DNA from: Paramecium octaurelia
Taxonomy: Eukaryota; Ciliophora; Oligohymenophorea; Peniculida; Parameciidae
Assembly (NCBI GenBank): GCA_905182995.1
Contig: CAJJDP010000116.1
Location: 34,684-98,683, forward strand
Length of the DNA: 64,000 bases
Direction: 5' to 3'
Shown: in pieces, positions 25,115 to 36,073 of the stretch
Layout: each line of letters begins with the position of its first letter
Position numbering within the stretch: position 1 is the stretch's first letter
Translations under genes and position numbers: made by a program
The notes under the pieces: model-generated
Told to the model about the DNA's origin: nothing
The model's input: the letters and a program-made list of their open reading frames with translations, nothing else
Database searches by the model: none

Positions 25115-26379
25115 GAAATTCTTAATTACTTGATGGAATGTTTCGTATTCTGTTATCGGACATTTATTTTTATATTGATGTAAAATTAATAATTTTTGTC
25201 ATCACAGTTTTGGATACTCTATATATGTTCAAAAGGTAACATAACATTCTATATATTTGACTAAATAAATACAGTAGCAGTGTTATATTGCAATATTCCC
25301 TTTAAAGCACATAATAATTAAATTATGACTACCAATAAATTGATGTAATTATATATTAAATAACTAAAGATCGTACATTTGTTATTGATTTAAGTCTCAC
25401 TTTTAAAATTAGTACTTATATTTACGAATTTAGAAAAGATTAAGGAAAGTAAATTTTGATACTATTTGACATCATTGTGTCTAGTTATTTTGAATATCAA
25501 ATCATATACTCAGATCTTTTTAGTATTTTTGTTTATAATAAAATGCAATCGGGTTATTAAGTACGAGATATGAATTTTATTATTTCACTTAAGGAATTAT
25601 AGATTTTGAAATCCAAAATCTTGAATCTTGCTAGGACTCATTTTTAAATAAAAGATTAAACTCAAATATTAATAACATAAAAAGTAATAGTAGTTAAATG
25701 CTTTGAGCTAACTTAATTAAGAAAGAAATCAATATAACAATTTAAAGTAAATGATAAATAAATGTAAGAACAGTAAATTTATAATTGCAAAATTGTAAAT
25801 AATATATTGATTAACTGAAACCTGTATTTAAATAATTATAGTATCCATAGAGAAAATAATAGGATTAATAAAATCATTAATTTTTCGAATAATACTTCGA
25901 TTAGAATTGTGAAAAATAGGAAAATGCCATATTCAGAAACTTAAAATTAATTAATCTTTTTTAAGATATTTCTCAGCAATCTTTTTTAAATTCTTTAGAT
26001 TTCACCAAAATTTAGGTTAATTTATGTCAATTCTATTTGATTTTAATATAAGTTTATAAATAGAATGAGAATTAGTCTCTGAATAATCTCTGCTAAAATG
26101 TCAATAATCATACATACATAGATTTACAATTGTTTCGTTTGTTCTTTATATAGGGTTAAATGAAACAGAGATTGCAATCTAATGAATGAATTCTCAAATA
26201 TTATTTTATCTGATTATTAATTAAACATAAGTGTGATTTGATTAGTAACAAGACTCTAGGAAGAATGATTCTAAACGAAAAGTTTCTGATATAATTGAGA
26301 TTAGACTATCCACACATTAAATCAAAGTATATTTGAATTTTTTGAATAAATTTCACTATGACTATAATAATCAATCAAT
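25115..26379. other. 1.26-kb spacer with no supported gene
   Basis: The longest gene-free stretch in the window. Base composition is even more AT-rich than the coding regions and TGA occurs in all frames at short distances. No RNA gene, repeat array or mobile-element feature was recognised. It may be decayed duplicate-gene sequence, which is common in Paramecium, but I cannot show it. Confidence 0.4.
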
Positions 26380-26592
26380 TCAGATAGTTTGAGATCGTCC
26401 TACGTACGGGGACTTCTTTCTATCTACTTTATTGATAGATAGTATTTACAATAAATCATCATCATCATTCTGCTCTTCGATTTGCAAGAATTCAGTTCGC
26501 AACTATGATAAATTATGGATCAACAATTTATGATTATTGAGTATTGTTGCCATTGGTAGAAATGTCAATTGTCTTGTCATTTGCTTAATCAT
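26380..26592 (-). CDS. small hypothetical protein, 70 aa
   Basis: A continuous frame from ATG 26590-26592 to TGA 26380-26382, divergent from the gene starting at 26646 with only 53 bp between the start codons. The protein begins MIKQMTRQLTFLPMATILNN and has an acidic patch (QIEEQNDDDDLLQILSINK) and a basic tail (VDRKKSPYVGRSQTI). Composition is protein-like. The alternative of splicing a 26-nt segment inside (starting GTAGATAG) would change the C-terminus. No family recognised. Confidence 0.45.
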
Positions 26593-26645
26593 TGTAGGTT
26601 GTCTTATGAAATGGGATGCTATTCTCAGAAACATTATTAATATTA

Positions 26646-27806
26646 ATGGATTAATTTCTTAACGAATTTGAACAATATTGTAGAAATATAGGCATTCTAG
26701 AGTAGGAATCGAATTTTGAAGAAAGGGCAGATGAACTAGGCTAAATCTTATTCAAGCACATCCTGAAACTAAATAAGGAATCACTAATGTAATTGTCCAA
26801 TCGAATTGCAAAATAATGGTTGGATCAGCAGACTTCAAAGACTGCTCAACCGAACAGTGCATAATAAAATACAAAGAGAAGCAAGCATAGTTAATCAACA
26901 CCATAAGAATCTATGAAAAGTATTATAAATAGCAATATTTAATCAACAAATTATTTATATGATCAATATATATAAAAAGAGGAAAACAAAATTCTAAAAT
27001 CTCAAAAGATTATTGAAGAATAATTGAAAGAATGCACATTTTAACCTTAAATCCTAAAAAAGAGTCAACAACTTGATACCAACATTCCAGTACATGATAG
27101 ATTAGCCAAATTTGGAACCGATTAAAAACTGAAATAATAAATTAGCTCAGAAATTAAAGATAAAAATGATCTAAAATAATGTACATTTAGACCTCAAGTC
27201 AATAATAAAGGCTCTAAGGTTTTGGAAGGTGATCCATTCTCGAGGCTCTATTTAAATGCATTATCATAACGATTATCCAAGCCTCAGAGTCAAGAAAAGG
27301 TCTATTCACATAAACCATAACTAATCAGTCAGCCACCCCAATAATAATTAGGCTACTTGACTGTGCCAGTAGAATAACGCTTATATAATAACTTCTTTGA
27401 TCAATAGTAATCTCTTGTGTAGCAATAAGAAGTGGAGAAATTAGCTGAACTTGAAGAATGCACATTTACACCGATGATAAACCAATATGCTTCAATCTCA
27501 AATGGAGTTGAAAATAAATCGAAGGTGTTTGAAAGACTTTACAACAAATCTGCAACTCTAAAATCAAATTCAGAGATGAAAGATCAGACTCAAACTCTAA
27601 ATCGATTTTCCAGTAGTAAATAATCAGAATAGATCATAAGAAATGCCAGTTTTGATAAATCTAAATATGTATCTTAGTTTTAGATTGAATAATCTCCATA
27701 TGATAGATTACATGAAGAATATAAAAGAATTTAGAAGAAGAAAAAGATAATTGAAAATTAAGTTTTCTCTAGTATTCCATTTAAACCTAAAATTAATAAA
27801 AAATGA
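26646..27806 (+). CDS. CTFxP-repeat protein, 386 aa
   Basis: A single exon from ATG 26646 to TGA 27804-27806. The N-terminus MDQFLNEFEQYCRNIGILEQ is helical; the rest is Gln/Ser/Lys-rich and disordered-looking. A short motif recurs: ECTFQPQI, QCTFRPQVNNKGSKV, ECTFTPMINQYAS and IPFKPKINKK, usually followed about 20 residues later by a Tyr/Asp-Arg-Leu pair (HDRLAKFG, FERLYNK, YDRLHEEY). This CTFxPxIN...RLY pattern is widespread in ciliate and other protist proteins of unknown function. Start choice: first ATG in the frame, directly opposite the small divergent ORF. Confidence 0.8.
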
Positions 27807-28385
27807 AATTGAGTTATTCAAATTTCCTATAAATAATTTCATGTAAATTTGATTTCAGGAACAAGACATTCTTACTAAACTTTAGATTTTGATATACAAT
27901 TTCTTTAATGGAAAAATATCGCTTGAAACTCAACTGTACGATTTACAATTTATTAAAGTAATCATATGTAGACAATTCTTCATAAAGGCTCAAACTAAAC
28001 AATTAAATCAAATTTTACAACTCAATAATTTTAGTTATAACTTCTTATTCATAGAATGTGTTACGTAAATTCTTTGTTCTTTCTAGAAATTGCATTGGCT
28101 TTAATAGAATTTAATCTTCATATTCTATTGGAATTACTTCATAATATAAATAAAATAATAAATAATATTTCTCTACATTTTCCCTTTGTTACTTCTTTGA
28201 TTTTGTAAACAAATACTTGGTTGATAATGATTAATAATTATCTTCATATGATTTAAAATTGTAATTTGAATAAATATTTATAATATGTTCTTGTGTCCTC
28301 TTGGGGTGGTAAATATGGCTTGCATTTACTGAAGTTAATATAATTATTATAATTAATTAATAGGAATTTAATTGGAAATACAAAA
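27807..28385. other. spacer with long but unproven open frames
   Basis: A 580-bp AT-rich interval. The plus strand is TGA-free from an ATG near 27909 to about 28410 and the minus strand also has a run of more than 100 codons, but neither translation shows motifs and both cannot easily be real. I treat it as non-coding or decayed sequence. Confidence 0.35.
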
Positions 28386-29434
28386 ATGATTTAATCTATT
28401 CCACTTACTCTTGATTAGATTTATGGAGTGAATTTTAAGAGAGTTCCAATTTTTTTGGGGGAAATGGAAGGAACCAATCCCATACCAATCAATGAGACTG
28501 ATGAAGATTTGTATTCAGAAAAAAATTCAAGTGAACAATTAAAAAGATCGTTGCCGCCATTACAGAAAGTGGATATAAGGGTCTTTGGAGAGAAATAGAG
28601 GAGACGACAGAATGTCCACAAGTCTCCCATAGTTTCAACTTAATTGGAATAGCATATAGGGTTTAGAAATTCATTTTATAGGAATAACAAAATCAATTTG
28701 GCATCGAGACAGAGGATAGAGGAAATTAAAAATAGAGAGATGGGTTTATACACGAAATATGCTCAACGATTCAATGTGCCTAAGTCCTAGATATGGAATT
28801 GATTATAATGAGTTTCTCGTAAATTAGTTTAGAAATTTTAATAATATTAATAATAATGTTAATCATAAACCTGAAATTTTGAATAATTCTAGCAGTGCAA
28901 CTTGCAGTATCTTTAGAGAGAGTAATGAATTCAATATATAAATTAAGAATCTTATAATATAAAATATAAATTATAAAATGGATGAGGGGATCTATATTAA
29001 ATAAGTGATTGTAAACGATTTGTTTGAATTTTCTGATTAGTAATGGAATAACTATGGTAATTAGGATATTATCATCGAATGTAAAAGATGAGTCCATAGA
29101 GCACTTGTATAATTCCATTATCCAGCATTAATCGAAAGATGGATAGGGGGAATATGAAGAAAAGGAGGCTTCAAAGAGGAAATTCAACGATCCCAAGTAG
29201 TATTATTGATGTTTTGAGGATGTTATTAGATTTTCCTACTCTGAGGACAAACGGATCTTAGAATTGGTTCAATAAATGGGTCCAAATTTTAATAGCATTG
29301 TAAAATATTTTCCAGGGAAGACGATGAATATGATAAAGAATAGATACTACAAAAAGTTAAGGTACATAAAGGAGGACTATTTGAATGAGAAGGAGAAGGT
29401 GAGAGGGGTTCGCAAATAGAGAAAGGCAAACTGA
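28386..29434 (+). CDS. SANT/Myb-domain protein, about 317 aa (one exon join unresolved)
   Basis: The C-terminal 70 residues are a single SANT/Myb repeat: FSYSEDKRILELVQQMGPNF, then FPGKTMNMIKNRYYKKLRYI, with a basic tail KEKVRGVRKQRKAN. Two introns are well supported: 25 nt near 29039 and 33 nt near 29199. The N-terminal exon starts at ATG 28386 (MIQSIPLTLDQIYGVNF) and continues in a basic, protein-like frame to about 28790, where a frame change is required; a 37-nt intron beginning GTGCCTAAG and ending GAG would restore it and give 318 codons, but its acceptor is unusual. Alternatively two genes or a frameshift mutation lie here. DNA or histone-tail binding is inferred from the SANT fold. 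Confidence 0.65.
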
Positions 29435-29500
29435 GAAACCAAAATCTAACTTTTTGATATATATGTAATTACATATATTTAATTTAACTCTTTAAATTTG

Positions 29501-29538
29501 AGGGGGGAGGCATGTGAGATAGGAGGGAGGGGAGGGGT
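29501..29538 (+). repeat. G-rich tract in AT-rich spacer
   Basis: A run with several G-blocks (GGGGGG, then GGAGGGAGGGGAGGGG) stands out sharply from its AT-rich surroundings. Four or more G3+ blocks close together could form a G-quadruplex on the plus strand. It lies between the SANT gene and the adenylyl cyclase gene, about 120 bp before the cyclase start. Confidence 0.75.
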
Positions 29539-29540
29539 TT

Positions 29541-29591
29541 GTGAATAGGATCTTGGTTATGAATATGTGAATAGGATCTTGGTTATGAATA
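29541..29591 (+). repeat. 26-bp tandem duplication
   Basis: Two adjacent perfect copies of a 25-26 bp unit starting GTGAATAGGATCTTGGTTAT, at 29541-29566 and 29567-29591, immediately after the G-rich tract and 68 bp upstream of the cyclase ATG. Its position suggests a promoter or 5'-UTR element, or simply a recent slippage duplication. Confidence 0.85.
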
Positions 29592-29658
29592 ATTTAGTTA
29601 ATTATACTATTTAATTATAAATTTAGGAATATGTATAATAATTAAAATAGAAATATTA

Positions 29659-32408
29659 ATGAGTGAAGCTCAAGTAAATCCGGAAGTGGATAACTAATCT
29701 GTAATATCAGATGACAGCAACAATGAAGATGTCGACGTATTTGGTCAAGATTAAGAAATGTATTGAAAAATTATGAATTCAGTGATAAGTTTCCCCTCTT
29801 AACGAGTATTTTGGATAGTAGTTGGTTTCAAATATTAGTAAATCTGTTAACTATATATGCTCTATTTGGCGATGATATTAGAATAATTGCCTTTGATAAG
29901 AGGGCTGATGATGGATTTGATGTAATCACCATAATATGCATGGTAAAATCCTCAAATATAGTAGATAATATTTTCAATAGAAATCATCATTGCAAGCTTG
30001 GTTAGAACTGACTATTTTAATTCATTCTTTTTTTGGCTTGATATAATATCAACAGTTTCTTAAATTTTGGATATAACCTCGTTCAATATTGCAGTTGGTT
30101 TATAGTAACTAATTTTAAGCTTAAATATATTTTAGAGGTTCTGTTGCTGCAAAATCCGCCTCTTAATTGTCCCAAGCAAATAAAGCATCTAAAACAAGTT
30201 CGAAAGCAATTCGAGTAGTTCGACTTGTTAGACTAATTAGAATAGTTAAGTTGTACAAGGCAGCAAGCTATTCATAAGAATAAGCCTTTAAAAGACAGCC
30301 AATCCGAACTCAGACTACGAAAAAAAGCAAAGCTACAATTTACCCCTCAGTTTACGAAAATATAAACAATGGGCCAGTTGAACAGGAGAATCTAAATAAA
30401 AAAGAGAATAATACTGAATAAAGGGGTAGTATTGAGAGTCATAAATTAGAAGGTGAAGATAATGCGAATAGTTAAGAAAATCGAGAAAATTAAAATATGG
30501 TTGCAAAATAACAATAAATTGACAATTAGATTCCAAAGGTCTAATAAACTCGTAGACAGTCAATGAAAGAACCATCTTAAGTCAAAGCGAAAGAAAAAAA
30601 AGAATCCAGAGTGAGCAAAAGGTTGTCAGATTCCACAACGAAGAAAGTCATCATCCTTGTCATTATATTACTCTTAATAATGCCTTTATTTAGTTCTGAT
30701 TACTATTTTGAGCCATCCTATAGTTTAGCATATGCGGCTGAGTATGTTAGAGTGGTGGCTGAGATTCCAAATACAAAACTAAGTGAGATCAATTAGACTA
30801 TATATTTTGTGATTGATTAGCATAAATCCTTTGACACACCTGTAGGATACATTACCAATCCATTTACTGAGATAGAGAATTACGAAACTCCTTCTTATCA
30901 GTATCTAAGAGAAAGTTCGAAAAGCTATTATTTTGAATTGGTAGATCCTGTATTGGTGGGATTGGATTACATCGGCGATCCTGTCATTCTTTTTGTCTCC
31001 GACAATTCTGATGTTGAGTCTAAGAATTCAATTATCAATATTGTTAATACATTATTTGTGAGTGCTGTATTGTTATTTGGAGCTATTGCGTTTTCGAATG
31101 ATGCCAATAATGTTGCATTGAAACCAATAGATAGGATGATAGTGAAAGTCAATTTAATAGCTAAGAATCCTTAATTGGCCAAGGAGATGAAATTAGAATC
31201 TGAAGGAACCCAAAAGGAAACCACTTAGATTGAGAATGCTATCATCAAAATAGGTGCCTTGTTGGCATTGGGATTTGGCGATGCAGGATCTGCCATTATA
31301 GGAACCAATATGGCATCATCAGGAGATGTGGATCCTATGTTGCCAGGTAAACGTAAATGGGCAATTTATGGATTTTGTGATATTCGTAATTTCACTGATG
31401 CCACTGAAGTCTTGCAAAAAGATGTGATGTTGTTTGTAAATAATATAGCTGAGATTGTTCATTCGATGGTGGATCGTTATCAAGGGTCAGCTAATAAAAA
31501 CATAGGAGATGCATTCTTATTAGTTTGGAAAATCAATGATTCTCAGTGGTATGAGGACGGAAATGAAATCAAATGGTATTAAATCACAATATTATTTTAA
31601 GGTCCAATTTGGTGTTCATAAATTAATTGGCTGATTGTGCTCTAATTGCTTTCATGAAGATTTATGCTAAGATCAATAGAGAACCCAAAATATTGGAATA
31701 TCGGAATGATGAGAGATTAAGTCAGCGTTTGCCAGGATATAAAGTAAAAATGGGCTTCGGATTGCATATAGGATGGGGCATAGAAGGTGCTATAGGATCA
31801 GAATTCAAGATCGATGCATCATATTTGAGTCCAAATGTCAACATGGCTTCTCGTTTAGAAGCTGCCACCAAACAATACGGTGTTGCTGTCTTAATCTCAA
31901 GTGAATTGCACCAATACTTCTCTAATGAAGTTAAGAAATACACCAGATAGATTGATAAAGTTACCGTTAAGGGAAGTGTCAAACCGATTGGATTGTTCAC
32001 TGTGGAGATGGAGGCTGATGATCTGCCTCCTAGTAAATAGGATTATCCTTAAGAAGAGAAGTAATAAGTGATGTATGAGAAAAAGCAAATCTTTCTTTAA
32101 TAACTAGAATCTGGGGATTTTAATGCAGAATTGTATATGAAAAGAAACAAGGACCTTGCGCTTATAACGAAGAATATCAATCAAGAATTCTTGGTAATCT
32201 TGTTGTCTCATTATGTTAGCATCAATTCGGCTAAGGGTTTTAAGGCTATCTATTGGGAAATTGGAAAGAGGCCCACATGTTGTTTGAAAAAGCAAAGTAA
32301 ATCAGACCCAATGATGGTCCCATAAGTACTCTATTTAATGTAATGGGGGAAACAAATTTCAAAGCTCCTTCAGATTGGAAAGGCTATAGAGAGTTAACGG
32401 AAAAATGA
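29659..32408 (+). CDS. adenylyl cyclase with N-terminal voltage-sensor-like membrane domain, 873 aa
   Basis: Six exons; introns of 23, 22, 31, 26 and 26 nt give 874 codons. Residues about 30-190 form S1-S4-like spans: DSSWFQILVNLLTIYALFGD, IFSIEIIIASLVRTDYFNSF, FFFWLDIISTVSQILDI, and an S4-like arginine array IRVVRLVRLIRIVKLYKAAS. A polar linker precedes a span near 302-320 (KKVIILVIILLLIMPLF), an outside loop of about 110 residues and another span near 432-455. The single class III cyclase domain (about 535-790) has both metal-binding aspartates (YGFCDIRNFTD; NKNIGDAFLLVWK) and the transition-state Asn/Arg in YLSPNVNMASRLEAATKQYG. A TPR-like C-terminus (GNWKEAHMLFEKAKQIRPND) follows. Paramecium and apicomplexans are known to have channel-linked adenylyl cyclases; no GYG pore filter is visible here. 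It makes cAMP, likely at the ciliary or plasma membrane. Confidence 0.88.
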
Positions 32409-32489
32409 ATATTTTAAGTCTATAATGTTCTGCATTTCTTTTGTTTAGAAATTATATATTATAAGAAAACACAATTTATAATAAGAATC

Positions 32490-35400
32490 ATGAAAGTGGA
32501 ACCTCATAGTCTGAATGAAGGGTTATTGCAATATAAATCCAAAAATAACCAATCCAAATAAAATCTAAATAGTTTATTCTTTACTCAAATCAACAAAATT
32601 ATCCAATCCAAGGAAAGAATCATCTCCATGGAGGAAATAGAAAACACTCTCAGTGAATCTAATTACCTGCCCAATGAATTGATTGGTGAGTATGATGGAG
32701 GTTTTGAGCACAATGAACCCATTTTGCTGACATTAAAGAAGATGTTTTTAAAATACTTTATCTGGATAGGATTACTTAAATTCGTCTCAGTCATATTTTT
32801 ATTCACTACTCCAGTTTTAATCAATTATTTGACAACTGCTTTGGATGAATCCGTAACCGACTTTTTAATCTATTCAGGTGCAGTTTTAGGTTCAACCTTA
32901 TTGTCTGCCATTACTGATACTCAATACAATTATTAAATTAAGATTTTAGAATTTAGATGCAAATCATTCTTGGTCCAAACTTTGTATAATTCTATTGAAG
33001 CATAATCTAATCTAGATCTTATGAATCTAATCAATATTGACGTTAATACCATCATGAATTTCTTTATAAGTTTTCATGAATTTTGGTCCTTAATCCTGAA
33101 ACTCATCATTGGAATGACTATTCTATATTTGTAGATCTAAGAAGCAGTTTTTGTAGGATTTGCAACTGCCATCATATTGATGTTGGTCAATTTTGCAATC
33201 GCGAATAAAATTGGTCATTATTACTCATCTGGTCTCATCTACAAAGATTTAAGAATGAAAGCAGTCAAAGATTTTATTTCGAATCCAAAATCTATCAAAT
33301 TCCTTAAGTGGGAGAACAAATGGGAATCCAAGATAATGAGCATTAGAGAAAAAGAGTTTGCCATTATTGCCGGTTCGAAATGGTTGGACTCACTTTGTGT
33401 CTTATTTTGGTCTATTACTAATACCTTGATATCTTCTATCACTTTGTACGTATATTCAAAGAATAATGATCTGGAGAATGTCTTTACTATCATATACGTA
33501 TTTTCGTTATTGACAAATCCCTTGAATTCACTACCTTGGACTTTGGCTGGAATGTTATAAGCCAAAACATCCTTTTTGAGAATTAATTCTTTTGTAATAA
33601 CAAGAAAATAGAAAAACTAGTTTGAGGAGGGCATAGAAATTAATTAAGCTGAACTTAAATGGGATTTTGACAATGAGTTCACATTGAAAATACCTCATTT
33701 CAAAGTTGACAATATAGTATTTATTGGAGGAAAGGTTGGATCTGGAAAATCCTCATTTTTGCTGTCACTTTTAAATCAAATGAAAGTTTAATCAGGTTTT
33801 TTCTAAGTGAATTAATCATTTTCATATGTCTCCCAATAGAGCTGGCTTTTTAAAGGATCAATTAGGGAGAATATTCTGATGTAATCAAAATACAATGATG
33901 AATTATACAAATAGTGCTTGGTGTAAAGTAATTTAATTGAGGACATCTAAAAATATCCAGAAAAAGACTTATTTGACGTTGGTCCTGATGGATCAAAGCT
34001 TTCAGGTGGATAAAAATAGAGACTATGCATTTGTAGAGCTCTGTACAACTAAAATAATATTTATCTAATGGATGATATCTTTAGTAGTTTAGACCCATAA
34101 GTAGGAGATAGCATATTTAATAATTTATTGAAACTAACAAAGCCAATCATATTTGCATTAAATGATAATTATTTATAGAGATACAAAAAATACGCAGATT
34201 AGATTATAATCATAAAAGATGGTTAGGTGATACATGACAAGCAACAGATTGATATGTATTTCTAAGATTTACAGGAATAAACGTTTGATTTGAAAGAATA
34301 GAAAGTCAATGTACTTTAATAAGAGACAGTATAGAATGAAGGAGGAAGCCAATAGAGTGTTGAAATTAAAAAAACCTCACAGTCCTTGTCATTTTATTTA
34401 AAATCGCTAGGCCTATTAAACTTAATGTGGATATTAGTTTCATTGGCTTTAATGCAAATCTCCTTTAATGTGTATGACATTTGGCTAAACACATATGTGA
34501 ATGAAAATCCTTTGTTTATCTTCAATAATTCATTTGTATTAACTTTGTTCATGTTAGTATTGATCGATATTGTTATTAAGTTATCAAGAGCTGTGTCTTT
34601 TGCTTATGGCAATTTAGTGTAAGCAAAGAAAATATTTGTTTAACTGTTGAGTCATGTGATTCATGCAAAATGTTCTTTCTTTGATGCTGAGGAGAGTGGA
34701 GAGATCTTGATAAGATTCTCGGATGATCAAAATGTTGTGGACAATAGATTTCCATTCGAATTGAATTTATTGTGCAATAATATCTTTAATTTTATTGGAA
34801 CCTTTATTGTATTAGTAGTTCTATAATATTATTTGATATTGCCCGTAGTAGTGTCAGCACTAGTGTTTTATAGATTATAATAGTTATATAGGCCAACCAG
34901 TTTGTCATTGCGTCGATTGGATGCAGAGACTAATTCAAATTTGGCTACTTCGATTTTCGAGTAATTCAAAGGGATTCTCACTATAAACGCATTCAATAAG
35001 AGGGAGGAGTTTAGAAGTATTTTTATATGAATAAATCTTAAGGTATCTTTCTATGTAAATTAACTCAAGCAACATAAGTGCAATGGTGCAGTAGAGTAAT
35101 TGCGTTGTGGTTGTAGATACGATTACAATTGGTTGCAGGTTTCATCGTATTATTTATACTATTATTCACTGCTTTGAGCTTACTTTATGAATTGCCTATC
35201 AGTAAATCAACCTTGCAATTATTGTTATATTATTCACTAACAAAGATCAGTTTATTCAGGGATTTGACATTATCCTTGACTACTTGTGAATAAGAACTAG
35301 TATCATATGAAAGACAAAACAAGTATTGCAGTCATTCCATTGAGCAAGATAAAGGTCTTGATTATTCAGAGGTGATCAAATTTAAGGAAATTAAATTATA

Positions 35401-36007
35401 GTACTTGAATGGGTAATTGGCTTTGAAGGGAATAAATCTGGAGATTGAGAAGGGCAAAAGAGTAGCATTTTGTGGAAGGACAGGCAGTGGTAAATCATCA
35501 ATCTTAGCAGTGCTATTTCAATTATACGAACAAACTGATGGAGACTTGTCTGTGCCATCTCAATAGCTATTTGAATGGAGGAACAAAGTTGGTGTTATTC
35601 CTTAGTTAGGATTCGTATTTGATGGCACTTTAAGTGAGAACCTGGATTGCTCTGATTAAAATCTGATTTCAAAATACATCTCCATGGATGGCAACTCTTA
35701 GATAGACTCAAATTCAATTTCGCAGGGGATGAGACAGCTGATTTCATTCTCAAGAGTTGTGTTATAAAATCCTGATATTATTTGCTTGGATGAAGCCACT
35801 GCAAGTGTGGATTAGTAGGTTGAGGATTTCATTCAATAATATTTGAGGGATTGTGGAAAAACCATAATAACCATCTCACATAGATTAGAAGCATTAAAGG
35901 ATTATGATTGCATATATTATCTGGAGAATGGGATAATAGTTGAATAAGGTACATTCTAAGAATTGGTTGAATTAGGAGGGGGATTTGCAAATCTGAGAAA
36001 TTGCTGA
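32490..36007 (+). CDS. ABC transporter, ABCC/MRP-like full transporter, 1163 aa
   Basis: One 26-nt intron (near 35012, ending AAG) gives 1164 codons. Organisation is TMD1-NBD1-TMD2-NBD2. TMD1 spans include FIWIGLLKFVSVIFLFTTPV. NBD1 has Walker A FIGGKVGSGKSSFLLSLL, Q-loop SYVSQQSWLFKGSIRENIL, signature KLSGGQKQRLCICRALYN and Walker B NNIYLMDDIFSSLDP, where Asp replaces the catalytic Glu, as is usual in ABCC NBD1. NBD2 has Walker A AFCGRTGSGKSSILAVL, a non-canonical signature SISQGMRQLISFSRVV, Walker B IICLDEATASVD and H-loop TIITISHRLEALKD. ABCC proteins export conjugates and drugs. It is a short ABCC without the TMD0 domain. Start is the first ATG of the frame, 82 bp after the cyclase stop. 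Confidence 0.92.
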
Positions 36008-36073
36008 GTGTTTTTATCTATTACAACAATAATTATTTATATTCTAAATTATACAAAAAGTACTATTATTTGT

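Noticed and set aside
27908..28410. TGA-free plus-strand frame of more than 160 codons
   Set aside because: No motif, low-complexity hydrophobic/polar mix, and a comparable open run exists on the minus strand; with TGA as only stop such runs arise by chance in AT-rich DNA.
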